64,000 nt of DNA from Populus alba (Eukaryota; Streptophyta; Magnoliopsida; Malpighiales; Salicaceae). The notes beneath the pieces are model-generated. The model searched no databases and was not told the DNA's origin. It saw only the letters and a list, made by a program, of their open reading frames with translations. Below are positions 33,480-46,295 of the stretch, in pieces (within the stretch, counting starts at the first letter, position 1; every line of letters begins with the position of its first letter). The stretch is taken from positions 19,908,169 through 19,972,168 of the forward strand of contig NC_133288.1 in NCBI RefSeq assembly GCF_005239225.2. The letters run 5' to 3'. A program made the position numbers and the translations under genes.

Positions 33480-35040
33480 AAATATATATTTTTATTAAAC
33501 TCAACTTGGATGGTAAATGTTAAAATCTTATAATTTGATTCCGTTTAAAATTAAATTATATAAAAGTTAATTAATATGATTCAATCAACTTGACAAATTT
33601 AAATATATCACAGTTTACTCATAAATAAAATCTAAAAAAAATAATAAAATTAATATAATCAGTTTTTACTTGTTGAGTAAGACTAGATGTTTATTTATAT
33701 TATAGAAATATATTTATAAAACATTTATATGTTTTTTTAATGCAGTGTGATATGTACATGTTTTTAATATTGGCATGAAACACACACAACCATGTATTAT
33801 AGTTCAATAACTCAATAAACACACTCTTCAAATTTATATACTACTTAATTCGTTTCTTATTTAATAATAAATAGTTTTTAGATAATAACTATTAACATGG
33901 ATAATAATCCATCCCTCAATATTAGAAAGATAATTTAATTTGAACTTCATGTATATTAACTGTAACATCCCCAATATTGGGCACTATTTTTCCATGTAAT
34001 AAATCAAAAATCAAATTAATTTTTTATTGTGATTTGAAATTTAAAAGCTTACCGAAATTTTAGCAAAGATTTTTATATACCAAAAAATCACAAGTTAGCA
34101 ACTAGAAACCTGTTACACTTTAATATTCAGTCAATTCATATTATATTCACTGTCTAATTATCTTATACTCATTATATCACAACTCGACACAATCATCACA
34201 TGTCAAATATTTGAAATATATATTATATAATTTAAATTAAGAATCACTTAACTACTACATTTAGAATTTAATACAGGCATCTTCATAGCAGAATCTATCG
34301 TTAGATAAATGGATTTAATAAATATTTAAGTCTAACATAAAATCCTAAAATAATAATCACGATAAAATATTTAACATATATGTTATTGTCCCAAAAACTA
34401 CACAAAATATATATATCATTTATATTCTTACAAGACACAAAATACAAGAGATCCGTAATCTGCTCATCTACACGAAGCGCAAATATATTATTGGAATTAC
34501 TCAACATCGATTGATATTATCCAGGCTAAAATGATAAAAAAACATCCTTTATTCAGGAGTGGGTTTATTTACTTTACTTTGAATAACAAGAGGGATTTTG
34601 CAAATTCTCGGCATTTTAACGAAGCAACGCGTTTGTTTTTCCGCCAAAAATATTGTTTTTAAATTTTTTTGAGTTTTTTTATTTAAAATTATTTTAATGT
34701 ATTAATATTAAAAAAAAAAAATTTTAATATATTTTTAAATAAAAATTATTTTAAAAAATAACTCTTATATACTAAACACTTTGCTAATAATCTAATACTT
34801 GAATTTATGAATAAGAATATATTTGGTATTATATTTTAAAAATATATTTGAAAAAATTTTGAATATTTTTTATTTTTAATTAATATACTTTTTATTTTTT
34901 TAAATTATTTTAATATGCTGATTTTTAAAAATAATTTTTTTAAAAAAATAATATTATTAACATATGTTTTTATTTAAAAAAATAACCACAAGAACATTTT
35001 CAAATACACAATAAAATAATCCAAAATATCATTCTCGTAA
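33480..35040. repeat. AT-rich spacer with foldback repeat copies
   Basis: Foldback copies lie at about 34640-34775 and 34815-35010, both in reverse orientation. Most of the rest is A/T-rich without ORFs. Confidence 0.5.
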
Positions 35041-35079
35041 ATAAGATGAAAAACCAGGCCTTCTTAGTTACAGTTGTGC

Positions 35080-35722
35080 CTACTCTCTGTTCTCTCTCTC
35101 ATAGAGGAAGAAAGTGAGTAGGTGTGTAAATAACTGCAGAGAGTCATTTCGGATCTCCATAGAATCTGCCTCCTTCCTTCCTCCTTTTGACCCTACGTGA
35201 TCTCTCTCTTACACTCACACAAACTCTCATGGTATTTTAACTATACAGAAAACTGAACCCTAATTTACCACGCTAATAATCAATCTCATCCTTTATCTCA
35301 GAGCTTTATCACCGATTCAGTCTCTTTAACTGCTGAGGTAATTTACTGTCTGTCTTCTTTCACTTTATTGTGGAAATGGATATTATGGTGGAGTTGTCTT
35401 TTTCGAGTTTCGATTTTTTTTCCTGATTCGATTTATACTGTGCTTTTACAGTTGGTGAAGGGTTTTTTTTTGCGATCCTTGCTTCTAACTGGGAGAGGAT
35501 TCTGATCTGATCAGGTTTTGAATCTCTAGAGTCTTGTTTTTATTGTAAGCGGGCTTTGGATCTGTTGATGCTTGATTTGGATTTATCATGGAGGAGATCT
35601 AGAACTTTCACTCTGATATTGCTTCAGCTTTAACCCTAAAAGTTTTCGTTTTAGTTTTATTTTGTTAGAATCGGGTTTTGGTTGGAAGGGTACGGTAGTT
35701 GAATCGGTGATTTTTGCACGGT
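35080..35722 (+). promoter_or_regulatory. 5' UTR region of the PNRC-motif gene, probably with a leader intron
   Basis: CT-rich sequence (CTGTTCTCTCTCTCATAG and GATCTCTCTCTTACACTC) marks the likely transcription start area near 35090-35230. CTGCTGAGGTAATTTACTG at about 35330 looks like a splice donor, with GATCTGATCAG near 35515 as a possible acceptor. Confidence 0.45.
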
Positions 35723-36382
35723 ATGGAGACTCTTGTTATTGTGGATCAACACAGGAGTCAGTACTATAGCGGAGTTAAACCACACGGGCCTGCTAAATTC
35801 GGGACTTCTCCTTCTAAGCACTTTAGGGATATCAATTGCAGGACTTTTCAATCCGGGGCGGGATTACTTCCAGCCCCATTTCAGATTTCCACTACTCCTG
35901 TAACCAAAAGCACCACCCTTGCTCCTGCTTCTCACTATCCAAAAACACCATCACCAGCTGTCAAGTCTCATTCCAATTCTCATTCTGTTGACAATGGTCG
36001 TTTGAAGACTGCTTCAAAAAGCTCTCCTATAACTTTTAATGTTAAGATTCCTAGAAATGAAACATCTTTTAATGAGGCGATAGGTTTTGTGAATGGGAAT
36101 TTACCGTTCTCGGAGCTTTGGGCTGGTCCTGCTTATTCGAACTCTCCACCACCGAGTTCTTTGCCGATTCCTAAGTTTTCAATGATACCACCAAAGCGAA
36201 CCATGTCACTTGATTTACCTGTGTCTGATGATGCTGATTTTGATGTGCAACCAACTGCCAAGTCTGCACCAGCTTCCCCCTCAAGGGATCATAGCCCTTC
36301 TACAAGAGATTTGCTTCTTAGTGCTGACTCTGCGACAAAGACTTTGCGTCGCATTCTCAACCTTGATGTGGCAGGCGAGTGA
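35723..36382 (+). CDS. Plant PNRC-motif protein (proline-rich, nuclear receptor coactivator type)
   Basis: 219 aa, single coding exon, starting METLVIVDQHRSQYYSG. The protein is serine/proline-rich and probably disordered. Residues 130-153 hold SELWAGPAYSNSPPPSSLPI followed by PKFS, the PNRC signature. A second short conserved part is MIPPKRTMSLDLP, and the C-terminus TKTLRRILNLDV may form a helix. Animal PNRC2 binds DCP1A and links nonsense-mediated decay to decapping through a proline motif; whether plant members do this is not established, and here it is only an analogy. Translation is taken from the first ATG with this frame. Long AT-poor sequence follows as 3' UTR. Confidence 0.85.
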   Translation: METLVIVDQHRSQYYSGVKPHGPAKFGTSPSKHFRDINCRTFQSGAGLLPAPFQISTTPVTKSTTLAPASHYPKTPSPAVKSHSNSHSVDNGRLKTASKSSPITFNVKIPRNETSFNEAIGFVNGNLPFSELWAGPAYSNSPPPSSLPIPKFSMIPPKRTMSLDLPVSDDADFDVQPTAKSAPASPSRDHSPSTRDLLLSADSATKTLRRILNLDVAGE

Positions 36383-38600
36383 AGTTTAAGGGGCGTTTTG
36401 CTCCTGTAAATAGCGAATTAAGTGGTAGATGTATATAGATGAAGAAATTAGCCAGGAGTGTCAGCTGGGTTGAGTTTCTTTAGCTTCTTGTGGTGGTGGT
36501 GGTACAAGAAGCAGTCATGGCTTGGTAGGTCAATAATCTTCAGATGTTACACTGAGAAACTTACAAGTGACCTGGAGTAGTATTTTGGTAGCAAGGCAGG
36601 CAGGCCAGATACATGGCTTTATAGCTAAGATGGGGCAAGACTATGTGAAACGGATGGAAGCCGACTCCAATACATTCAGGAAGCAGAGGGGAAGTTATAA
36701 TGAAGTCGTGGTGAAGGTCATTTTGTCAGGAGCATGTGACTACTTGCAAGTTTCAATTCTATGATCTATCATACCCTTGCGAAGCTCTCTGCATAATCTC
36801 CTTGTGGGATTGTTTATTCGCTCTACTTAAGTTCTTGAGAAGAATTTAGGCTTATAACATCAGATGCCATGTATATACTGCATTATGACTTGGTTAGTCT
36901 TACAATTCCATAGGTTTCTGTCTTATTGGCGTATCCTGACTTTCTTTTCTTGGTTTCAATTCTGGCGCCCTCTTCTAGCTTCACTTTCTGATTGCTAACA
37001 TTAATTAGCCTAGTAGTTTCCTAGTTTAGTGCTGCCTCAAGTGGCACCCTAGATGATCCGTTCTCCTGTAATAGTTTACTTGCCTCATCACCTCCAATAA
37101 TCAATGCCAGCTCTTATATATATTCACCATTTTTTTTCTTTCTTCTTTAGGAAGCACTAACTCCATGCACAACCTTTCATCTTTAGGTAGCTCTAACTCC
37201 TTGCACGCCCTGCACGGGTGTTGTTTTTCCTTGGCCATCTTTTCTGTTTTTTAAGAGGGAAAAGTGGGAAGGGGAAGTGAAAGCATTTGTTAGTGTTTTC
37301 TGCTCCTTTAGTCTGTCAAGGTCAATCCTATCCATGTTGCTCTGTCATGTTGGAAGCCTATCAGTTTCTTGATAGGGCCTCCTCTTTGTCTTTCATGAAG
37401 TGTATATTCCTCGGAGATAGTTGACCATGCCAAGCTATTTGCAAGGTAATAGTTTACCAGTCTTCACCTTGATTGTTTATTAAATATTAATTGATTGTTA
37501 CTGATGTTTACTCAACATGTGTTCCAGGGAGCTGCTTGTCCAGGAACATTTCAGGGAGCTGCTGTTATAGTAGGATACGCTCTTGATATATGTAGTCCTA
37601 AAAGTACGTCTTATCACGATTCATCCATATGTGGTTTCTATTTCTTGTCACTCTCGTCACTGAAGATTATAGTGTAATATCTGTCTTGCTGTTTGTCTTT
37701 TGTACTAGGAGTCCTCTTGAGTAGTCGAGTTATGTGTATTGGAGAACCGATGTAAATTTACAACTACATTTTATGTCTGGTCTTAGATGTTTTCAGAGTT
37801 CTGTCTTTTCACTTTTTAAAAAAGTTTATTTGCATCTTTCTTTTTAACTTTTGGATGGATGAAGCTGTTTATCGTTATCAGTATTACATTATAGATATTG
37901 GGTGGTACAATGTGATTAGTTGGATGCTGTTGCATTAGATTTCCCCTACGTGAACTAGAATCAAGTGCGGTCAGCATGGTTTGATTGGATTTGTATATTG
38001 ATTCTACAGTCCGAACAAACCAGGAGCTTGGCATCTTCGTTTTTTGCAATGTGAATCTATAATCTCCTTTCTGGTTTTTTGGGACATTTTCTATCGGTGG
38101 TGTATTTATCTGCCCCTGTAAAATAATATTTCTCATTGAGTTCATCCAGAGAGGATATTCCGATACCTCAAGGTTTCGCTATAGGAACATCAGTTAGCTT
38201 AATTTGCGATGTCGAAAACGAACAGAGAGGTTTTCATGATAATGCGCATGCCATTCATGGCCATGCATCACACTTGCAACATCAGCCTGGGAAGTTTCCA
38301 GCCTATGGTTTTCTCTAGTCACAGGCTTTTCCTTTTTTACCTTTTGAAATCTTTCTGTTTACCATTTTTTTCATGAGATGAGGTATTATCAGTGACATCG
38401 ATGGTTATGTTCATGTTGAGATCTTAAATGTTGTGAGACTGCAGCGAATCTGTTGGGTGCTGCTCTCCTCTCCCATCAAGGCCAAAATAATTATCAAGGT
38501 TGATGTGAGCTACAGCTGCCATTGATTGTGGGAAGCCTGCTCATAGTCCATTGAATATCAGGAGAAATTTTATGTATTCGACAAAGTGACATCACGTTAG
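36383..38600 (+). other. Long non-coding stretch of genic composition after the PNRC gene
   Basis: Base composition stays similar to transcribed sequence for about 2.2 kb, but only frames shorter than 110 codons occur, none recognisable. The first few hundred bases are probably 3' UTR. The rest may be an extended 3' end or a non-coding transcript. Confidence 0.35.
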
Positions 38601-39119
38601 TTAATTTCTATATTTATTTATTTATTGAAATAAATACAACTAAAAAAAAGAAAAATCTGATGTAGAGATATTATTATTATATTTTGTGGGTCATGGATTT
38701 TATCTTCTTTTTTTTGTGCGTCTGTTTTCAGTTCTGGGCTTTCCTCCATGTTTCTTTTACTGCACTAAGAGAGATTTAATCGATCTCTTTTATCTGGAGG
38801 GGTGTGGATTTTTTTATTTATTTCAATCCCCTCAGGGTTGAAACCTTTTAGTTCGGAGGCGTTGGGAGCTCGGGCCCATTTCACAACCGGGCAAGCAAGG
38901 CGCACAGGTTCGGTCCACAACCGGACAATTTAAAGGCTTACCACAATTAGTTGTTAGGAGCTTTTGCTCTTTGTTTTTACTGGGCTTGCTCAAATGAAAC
39001 CGTATTATGGTCTCATAATATCATTTACCGTTTCAACGAATTTCTTTCACATCCGTGGTCATGTTTGCTCCATATTTTATACAGAAAACCAGATAATTGA
39101 CTCGCATTATGTTATGGGA
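38601..39119. other. Spacer
   Basis: Near 38880-38935 a phrase CACAACCGGGCA / CACAACCGGACA is repeated directly. Nothing else is identified. Confidence 0.35.
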
Positions 39120-39199
39120 CGGTCAAGTTTTCTTTTAATATAAATAAAATATTCAAATATTATTTATGTTTTTTAAGTAAAAAAAACTATATGATGATT

Positions 39200-40600
39200 G
39201 ATTTGATATGATCCGGTTGATTTTGTGGCTCTAAAGGCAAACCGGACGACCTGTGAAAACATATTTTGACTCAAAACATTTCAAGATAATCTATATTTTT
39301 TTAATACTAAGATAACAATATATTAAACTGACTTGGATCGGCTTAGATAAAAATATCAAATTCGTAACCTGAGTTATGAGATTATGATAATCCTATAAAA
39401 AACAAATCAAAACAAAATATAAAACTTAATTTTCAATCAATGCGCTGTTGAATGATGAAATTGAAAAAAAATCAATTAAAAAACGGATTTAAAAAAATAA
39501 ACTTAGTTAACCTGTCAAACTTACGACTCGAGTTAAAAGACCGAGATAATCTTATTAAAAAAAAATCAAAATAAATTATGAAGTTCAATTCTTAATCAGT
39601 CCAATGTTGAGAGATAATATTAAAAAAAAAAAAAAAAAAAACAACCAAAGTTAGTTCAGCTAAACTCATAAATCGAGCTATAAGACCAATATAACCTCGT
39701 AGAGAAAAAAAATTGACTTGATTTCACCTTAATTAACTTTTCAAATCCGCAACTTTGATCATGAGACTGAGGTAACCCCGTAGAAAACAGATTAGAACAA
39801 ATTATAAAACTCAATTTCTAATCGTTTCTGTTGGACCCAATGTTGAACGATGACATTTGTAAAAACATTAATTAAAAAAATGACACAAAAAACAAGTTAA
39901 GTCAATATGAGTTAATCCATTAAGCATTACTCTTGGGTCATAAGGTTGAGAAATCTCATAAAAATAAAACTAAAATAAATCATTAAGTATAATTCTCAAA
40001 CAAACACAATATTAAATGATGAAATTGAAAAAAAAAATCAATTAAAAAAAATCGAGCCAACTAAATTAACCTGCCAGACCCGCAACTTGGTTCATGAGAC
40101 GGAGTCAATCCAATAAAAAATAAATCCATTGTTGAAAGACATGAGATCGAGATAACTTTTTAGAAAAAAAAATAAATGATCTTACCAGAGCTAAAATATA
40201 AAAAATTATGATCTTAATCATGAAACAAGATATTCCCGTAAAAAAATTCAAAATGAATTATGAAGTTTAATTCCCAATCGAATTAATATTAAATAATAAA
40301 TTTTAAAAAAATAATTAAAAAAATAAAAAAAAATAACCAAGTCGACTCAGGTTACCTATCAAGCATTATTTTTGGATCATGGGACTGGAATAACCTAATA
40401 AAAATAAAATATAATAAATCATGAAGTTTAATTTTAATTAATTTAATATCAAAAGGATAAAAAAAAAAAAAAAAAAAATATACATAAGAAAAAAAATCAT
40501 CCAATAAATTAACACGCCAAACCAAGTATCATACAAGTAAGACCACCTAATAAAAATTTTTTAAAAAAACGATGAAAAAAAAAAAATCAAGTGCGACAAT
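39200..40600 (-). repeat. Inverted-orientation array of the reiterated poplar-type repeat
   Basis: At least six variants of TATGAAGTTTAATTCTCAAT (near 39417, 39577, 39805, 39983, 40260, 40423) are each followed by TGAATGATGAAATTG-like sequence and an A tract. The reverse complement gives the CATCCTTCAATA motif of the arrays at 17.5-18.4 kb and 25.7-26.5 kb. Spacing varies from about 160 to 280 bp. Confidence 0.7.
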
Positions 40601-42098
40601 AGAACTTGTGTGGATTTACTCATATATCTTATTGTATTGTTAATTAATTGGAAATGCGCGCATGTTCTTAGTTTATCCCCTCTCCTCCGTGGCGGAAAGA
40701 ATCAGAAATCAGAAGCAGAAAGAGGGAGCTCGCTGTTTTAACTTGACTTGCTAATAAAGCCGAAAATTGAAAAGGAGTTGCATAAAACTTGTAGGATTTT
40801 TACTTTTATGACCTAGTTCGCTACGTCATCTTTGCTAAGCTATCGTAAAGCATCATTTAAAAAAAAAAAAAAAAAGTCAATGGAATGAGTGTCGAGTTTT
40901 GACCGAGTTTTATTTTTGAGTTACGGATAAACTAAGATTAGACTAACTCACTCCCATGTATTTTCCCTTAACCAGGACCAATTTAGAGTCGGTTAATCAG
41001 GTCCCAAAATCGACCCGCAAGTCACATCCAACTTTTATAACCAGAAGTGAAAGTGTAAAACAAAGAAAATAATTAAGAAATTGCATATACTTTAACTCTT
41101 GACCGTCATTTATTGCATGTCAGTCCATTATTTTTATCTTGAGAAGAATATAATTAGCCTTGATCTGTTACGTAATCATCAATACAGAATTGTGACCAGT
41201 GTTCCATCGTTTTCTAGCTCATAGACTCTTCCTAAGCAGGTGTTGTTCATTGTTGGAGTTTGGATAATAAACTGCAAAATGTGTGACCAAAATAAACAAA
41301 AAGCTGCAAAATTCTCTCCTAAACTTCACCAGTTACAGGCGCACACAGTTTTATTTCTGGATCACTTGACAAGATGGCTAATTATCATTCTTGGCAAGGA
41401 TCTGAAGCTTTGGGCTCTACCAGTCATGTAAGAACGTATCCAAGTTCTTAACCACTACACATTTATTATTTCAGTTGTTTGATTAATGGGGTATTGGTTG
41501 GGAAAAAGGCCTGACTTTGTGTCTTCCAGCTTGAAATAGTAAGTTTTGGATTAGATTAAACCTTCAACAGTAATAATAATGATTGCTCAGCCATGACAGA
41601 CAAAAATTGGGACGAGCTGAAAGGATAAGGAACACGGAGGTTGAGCGTCTTCCACCGTGAAATAGCTGGTCACCTCAGGAACTTCATTAGATGCACGTTA
41701 GAGAGTAAGAAAATAGAATACAAATAGTTGCAGACAGTTTTTCAATCACCATACAGGGCCAAAAGAGAAGACTAAGCCTTCAAATTAATTAGTAATCACC
41801 TTGATAAACAACAAAATTCACTCTACAATATTACCTCACCCTCTCTTTATCTCTATGTGCAGACGAGAGGGTTGAGAGGGAAATGAAGAAAAGAAAAGGA
41901 AAAAGGAAAAGAAATAGCATCCAATCCTTGGTCCTACAATCAATCATTCTCAATTGAGGGTAATCAAGAATGGCAAAACTGACATGGTTTGCTAAGTCTT
42001 TTTTTTTTTTTTTTTTGAAAAAAAAGTTTTGAGAGTGCTGGCCTGCTGGGGCAGGACAAAATGGCAAGAACATTATTTTTGCAGAGTCTTCTAACTTC
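40601..42098. other. Spacer and 3' side of the FLZ gene
   Basis: No supported ORF. Part of 41830-42098 lies directly downstream of the FLZ stop and is probably its 3' UTR; it contains a T17 tract near 42000. Confidence 0.4.
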
Positions 42099-43132
42099 TT
42101 AACTCTCTACTTCATCCAACAACATTTCTTGGTAACGGCATTCCTGACTGCAAAAAGCTTTTTCACCTCTGCATTGCAAGGATAACAGACAATTAGGCCC
42201 ATAGTGGTTTTGGGTCGCAGATATTAAATGAGAAGAACAGTAAAAGCAGTTGTTTTTGGAGACTTGGGTCTTTCAAACTGAAAAGGGGGAGACATGTTGC
42301 ATCTTTTAAAAAAGAAGGAAAATGGTCCAAACCTGTAGATGTAAATGTCATTTTTCTGTTCAAGATTCTTCTTGCAAGTGTAACAGAAGCTAAGGAAACT
42401 CCTGGGCACAGATTTGGACGTATCCGATAAGGAGCAATAATTCTCAACGATGCAGTTATCAAAGATATGAGTGGTCTTTGGATTAGGTCCGTGAGTTATG
42501 ACACATGTATAGTCTTCAGAGAGCTCCATTTCACTCATTGACATGCAACCTTTGAACACCTGAGGAGAATCCTTTGCTTGGATGCCAGAATTGACTGAAC
42601 CAGATGCTGATAATTGCGAGTTCATGGAGGTTTTAATTCCAAAGTCCCCTGGAGATTTAGGTGACTGAACTGGAGATAGTATAGAGTTTGGCAGTGGTGG
42701 GATTTGGACTCTGAGCTTGGTGCCAAACAAGACCGTTCTGTTACTGGGTTTGGAAAAATGGTTATCATTCTCTTTGACGGGTTTGACGCAGCTAGGTGTA
42801 TCATCAATAAGTGCAACACCAATGCCCTTTGAGTCTGTTTTGTCCCATGAGTGTTTGTTCTCTGAGAAAACTTTCGGGGATTTAGGTTGGTTTATGTCAT
42901 AAGAAAAGGGGGTTTTGAAAGGGAAGAGTGGTTTGGTAGTGTCAAGAATGGAAGTTGGACTCATCATAGGTTCAGCTTCCGGGAGAGCCTTGAAGGTGAA
43001 AGCTTTGAACCTTGGAGAACTGAGAAACGATGTTGTCAGCTTTGCGTAATTCTGATTGGAGGGTGATTGAGTGCTGTGTTCAGTCATTAAAGTTTGCTTG
43101 CTGGTCACTGCTCTGGATCTATTCCTTAGCAT
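42099..43132 (-). CDS. FLZ: FCS-like zinc finger (FLZ/DUF581) protein, two exons
   Basis: Exons are 43132-42333 and 42168-42099 on the - strand, 289 aa; the intron is GT-AG and interrupts the zinc finger at an arginine codon. The N-terminus MLRNRSRAVTSKQTLM is typical of one FLZ subgroup. The middle is serine/proline-rich. The FLZ domain is near 247-285: SFLSFCYTCKKNLEQKNDIY, then IYRGEKAFCSQECRYQEM, with cysteines in C-x2-C and C-x3-C arrangement. FLZ proteins bind SnRK1 kinase subunits and act as scaffolds in energy and stress signalling; that role is inferred from the family. A leader intron ends near 43174. The next in-frame Met is residue 16. A five-codon upstream ORF overlaps the start. 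Confidence 0.93.
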
Positions 43133-43143
43133 AACTTCCTCAT
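43126..43143 (-). promoter_or_regulatory. Five-codon upstream ORF overlapping the FLZ start
   Basis: On the - strand ATGAGGAAGTTATGCTAA starts 11 bases before the main ATG and stops inside the third main codon region, in a different frame. It could reduce translation from the main start or direct ribosomes to Met 16. Confidence 0.6.
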
Positions 43144-43174
43144 ATTAGATGTTTCTCAGCACCCCAGGTTCACT

Positions 43175-44224
43175 GCAAAAAAGGAAAAGAAATTAAGATC
43201 AAGGAAGCAGTTTCCAATTTACCAACATGAAAATAATTGAGTTGCTAGATATATAGAGAATAAGAACACTTCTCACCTAAAAATTATTAGAGAGTTGAAA
43301 ACAATCCAAGAGATCACCAGAAATTGCTGCAAGTGATGATGGTCACAAGAACCACCTTCCGAGGCTCCAAAGAAGAATAAAAAGTTCAGTCCTCTTTTTT
43401 CGTCCAAAAAACTAATGCAAAAGCTTGCTATCTAACTATCCACAGTCCACACACAGAAACCAGAAAGAAGAAGAAAAAGAAAAAAAAAAACTGACACCGC
43501 ACGCTCTATTGGGACTTGAAACTCCTAAATCTCTGTAGCCTCCATGACTGGTACACGCTAAAAAGACAAGTAAAAGAAGAACCGATGTTTTCCCTCCAAC
43601 TCTTGTCTTTTGTCTTACCTTTTTTTTATTTTATCTCAACTAGAACAAGAATCAATTCCCCATCATAATGAGTCGCATGCAAGCCACATGATCAGCAGCG
43701 GAAATGAAGAACAGCCCCAGTCATTTACAGAAAAGGCAGTGGTACTACTACTGTACTGTTCACTCAAAACCAGGTTGTTTCAGGCAAGATGGTTAAAATC
43801 CGTTTTCCAAATCCCATATAAAGAAAAACAAGCAATCATCGCTATAAAGCAAAAATAAAGTGAGAAAAGCCACGACGTCCCCTCCACTTTCAACTATTCC
43901 GTTAGTGGGTTTTCATTCTTGGCATCAGTTTCGCTTTGTCACTTCCTCTTTACTCGCTCTCAGCCCTGCTAGATCGCCACAACCACAAATTTGCAAACTT
44001 GCGAAGGCAAAGAGAGCTGTAAAAAAAAGTTAATTCACTTGGAAGACAACACAGCCTTATTGGATTCCCCTTTTAAAGAGAAATAAGAAAGCTGAGAGAG
44101 AGATGATGAGAGGCGTGTTCAAGAGAATCAATGACTTGTTAGCCTCCTCACCTTACTAGCTAGCTAGGGACCCAATCTACAGTATTTTGCTATTCTGCAA
44201 TTACTATTTCATTATTTTATAAGC

Positions 44225-44259
<35 letters not shown>

Positions 44260-44260
44260 A
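43175..44260 (-). promoter_or_regulatory. FLZ leader, leader intron and promoter region
   Basis: CCTTTTTTGCAG on the - strand near 43174-43185 is a good acceptor for a 5' UTR intron. Upstream sequence to about 44160 is moderately GC-rich, without ORFs, and contains the probable transcription start. A CT microsatellite lies at 44228-44256. Confidence 0.4.
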
Positions 44261-44302
44261 ATTACACACACACGTAGGCATATATATATATATATATATA
44301 TG

Positions 44303-44335
<33 letters not shown>
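44228..44335. repeat. Microsatellites (CT)n and (TA)n
   Basis: A CT run of about 14 units at 44228-44256 is followed by TA-rich runs at 44280-44335, interrupted by TGTATGTA. Length is likely polymorphic. Confidence 0.95.
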
Positions 44336-44338
<3 letters not shown>

Positions 44339-44339
44339 T

Positions 44340-46050
44340 CTTGTCCTTTTGTTTTAAAATTCTTTCCTTTCACTCTCATGAGTTTATGGCATTTTTGTAC
44401 GGGCTCAAGTCTCTTGCTTCATCTACAGTAAGTACTGCACGGTCATGAATGTAGAAATAAACGCCCTCGCTCGAAGAAGGAGCCGATGACATCATGTTTC
44501 ATAGTTTGTACACAGTTCACTGGGCCATCTCCATGGCTTGTACTAACTTATTTTCTAATCTGAATTGGCAATTATTAGTGACATCATTGTTGAGGAAAAA
44601 AAAAAAAAAACTGAATTGGTAATCAAGTTCTTCTAGTAATATTGACCTTGTACTCAGAATCATGCACTCGTCAGCTTCATTTTTCCTTACAATGTTGATT
44701 CATGGGTTCTTGCCCTTTTCTGATATTTCAACAAGTTCCTCTTGTTCATATAGCGAACACATCACCAAATAGAAACTCTTGCCATTCAGATTAATCAAGG
44801 GCTTTTTTTTTTTGGTATCATTGGTGTTTCTGTTTTTTTATTTATTTTAAAAAACCAAATATGGGCTGAGGTGATTTTTCAAAAACTAGATGGGGTGATT
44901 TTTAAAAATTCTTATTGAAGTTGTTGGTTTTGGTTTTTTAATTAAAAATAGTAAAACAATCGAGTTTTTATTTTATTTTAAAAAAATTTAAATGAAAACA
45001 AAAAAAAAATGGAAACATCAATTATCCTAATTAAGTGATGAGTGAAAATATTGAAGTTGCGCAAACCAAACAAGAGCATCCCTCAAAATTTAAATTTTCA
45101 ATGCATTGGGGATAAATTCTATATCCAAGGCACCACTAAAATGGAATTTCCAAGCTTTCACACTCCTGAGAGTTGATAGCTATGTCTGGTGTGGAACATC
45201 ATCTATGAGAAATTAATTAACAAGTATTAAAAAAAAATCAAGTTTGTTTTTCTAGCCTCTTATTATTATTTATTTTAATTCTATCATTTAATATGGTAAG
45301 GTTTCTATTAAGTCATATTGACTATTTATTTGAATAAAAACCCATGAAGGAAAAAAAACAAATGGGCCAAGTAAAAATAACCCACCCGCAACGAGTTGGG
45401 TTTATTCAAAACAACCAGGCACGTGGGTTCGAGGGAGACTCCGAGGCTGGACGATGAATCTTATTTTTACAAGGATCCATCCCTTATACAAAGAAAAAAG
45501 ATACATGGTCAAGCATGCGGGCCTCCCTCGGGCCCACGTGTCGGCTATTTTCGATGGGCTTGGCCCAATGGAGCTAGGCCTTTTTGTATTCGCTTTTTGT
45601 TTTTTTTTTTCAATTTTTTTCAATGCCTTCATTTAGTGTAAGTTTTTTATGGAATTTTATATTTTAGTATTAGATCGATAATAAATCAATTTTTGTATTT
45701 TTTTATCATATAGTAAGATAAAAAAAAAAAAAATTTAACTCAATGAAGTTTATAACCTGGATCACAGGTTTGGAAAACTGAGTAAATATTAACCACAAAG
45801 TCAATTTTGGATTTTTTAAGCTGAGACACTTACCAAGTTATATTTTTGTATCTTTTTTATTTTTTGCAATCCCATCATTTAGAGCATAGGTTTTTATTGA
45901 ATATTATCTTTTAATAGTGAGTTGATAGTAAATTATTTTTTGTATTTTTTATCATATAATAATATAAAAAATTAATTTTTTCCCAGTAGACTCCATAGTC
46001 TGGATCATGAATTTGACATGTTAATTAAATATTAAAGAAAGAATCTAGTC
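44340..46050. other. Spacer with reiterated repeat motifs
   Basis: From about 45640 to 46040 two diverged tandem units share TTTTTGTATTTTTTATCATA and a CTGGATCA motif, related to the poplar-type arrays. The GC-richer block 45380-45640 contains overlapping short frames but no recognisable protein. Confidence 0.45.
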
Positions 46051-46064
46051 GAGATTTTTCAAAT

Positions 46065-46295
46065 ATAATAGTTTTTTTGGCAGTGTGGTTGCAGTTGCTT
46101 TTTAAATATTTTTTTGTCCTAAAATGCATGCCAATGATTTTTTTTATTTTTTTAAAAATTATTTTTGACATTATCACATCAAAATGATTTGAAAACACAA
46201 AAAAAATAATATTAATTTGAAGTAAATAAAAAAATAAAAAATTTTCAAATTTTTTCAAAAGCACTTTTGAAATGAAGAAACAAACATGCCCGAAA
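46065..46295 (+). repeat. Near-complete foldback MITE copy
   Basis: Left end TTTTTTTGGCAGTGTGGTTG, then CAGTTGCTTTTTAAA; core TTTTTGACATTATCACATCA; right end AAAAGCACTTTTGAAATG, then AAACAAACATGCCC. The best-defined copy in the window. Confidence 0.7.

Noticed and set aside
39200..40600. Possible CRISPR-like or satellite array
   Set aside because: Spacing and unit length are irregular, units are diverged, and the genome is that of a plant.
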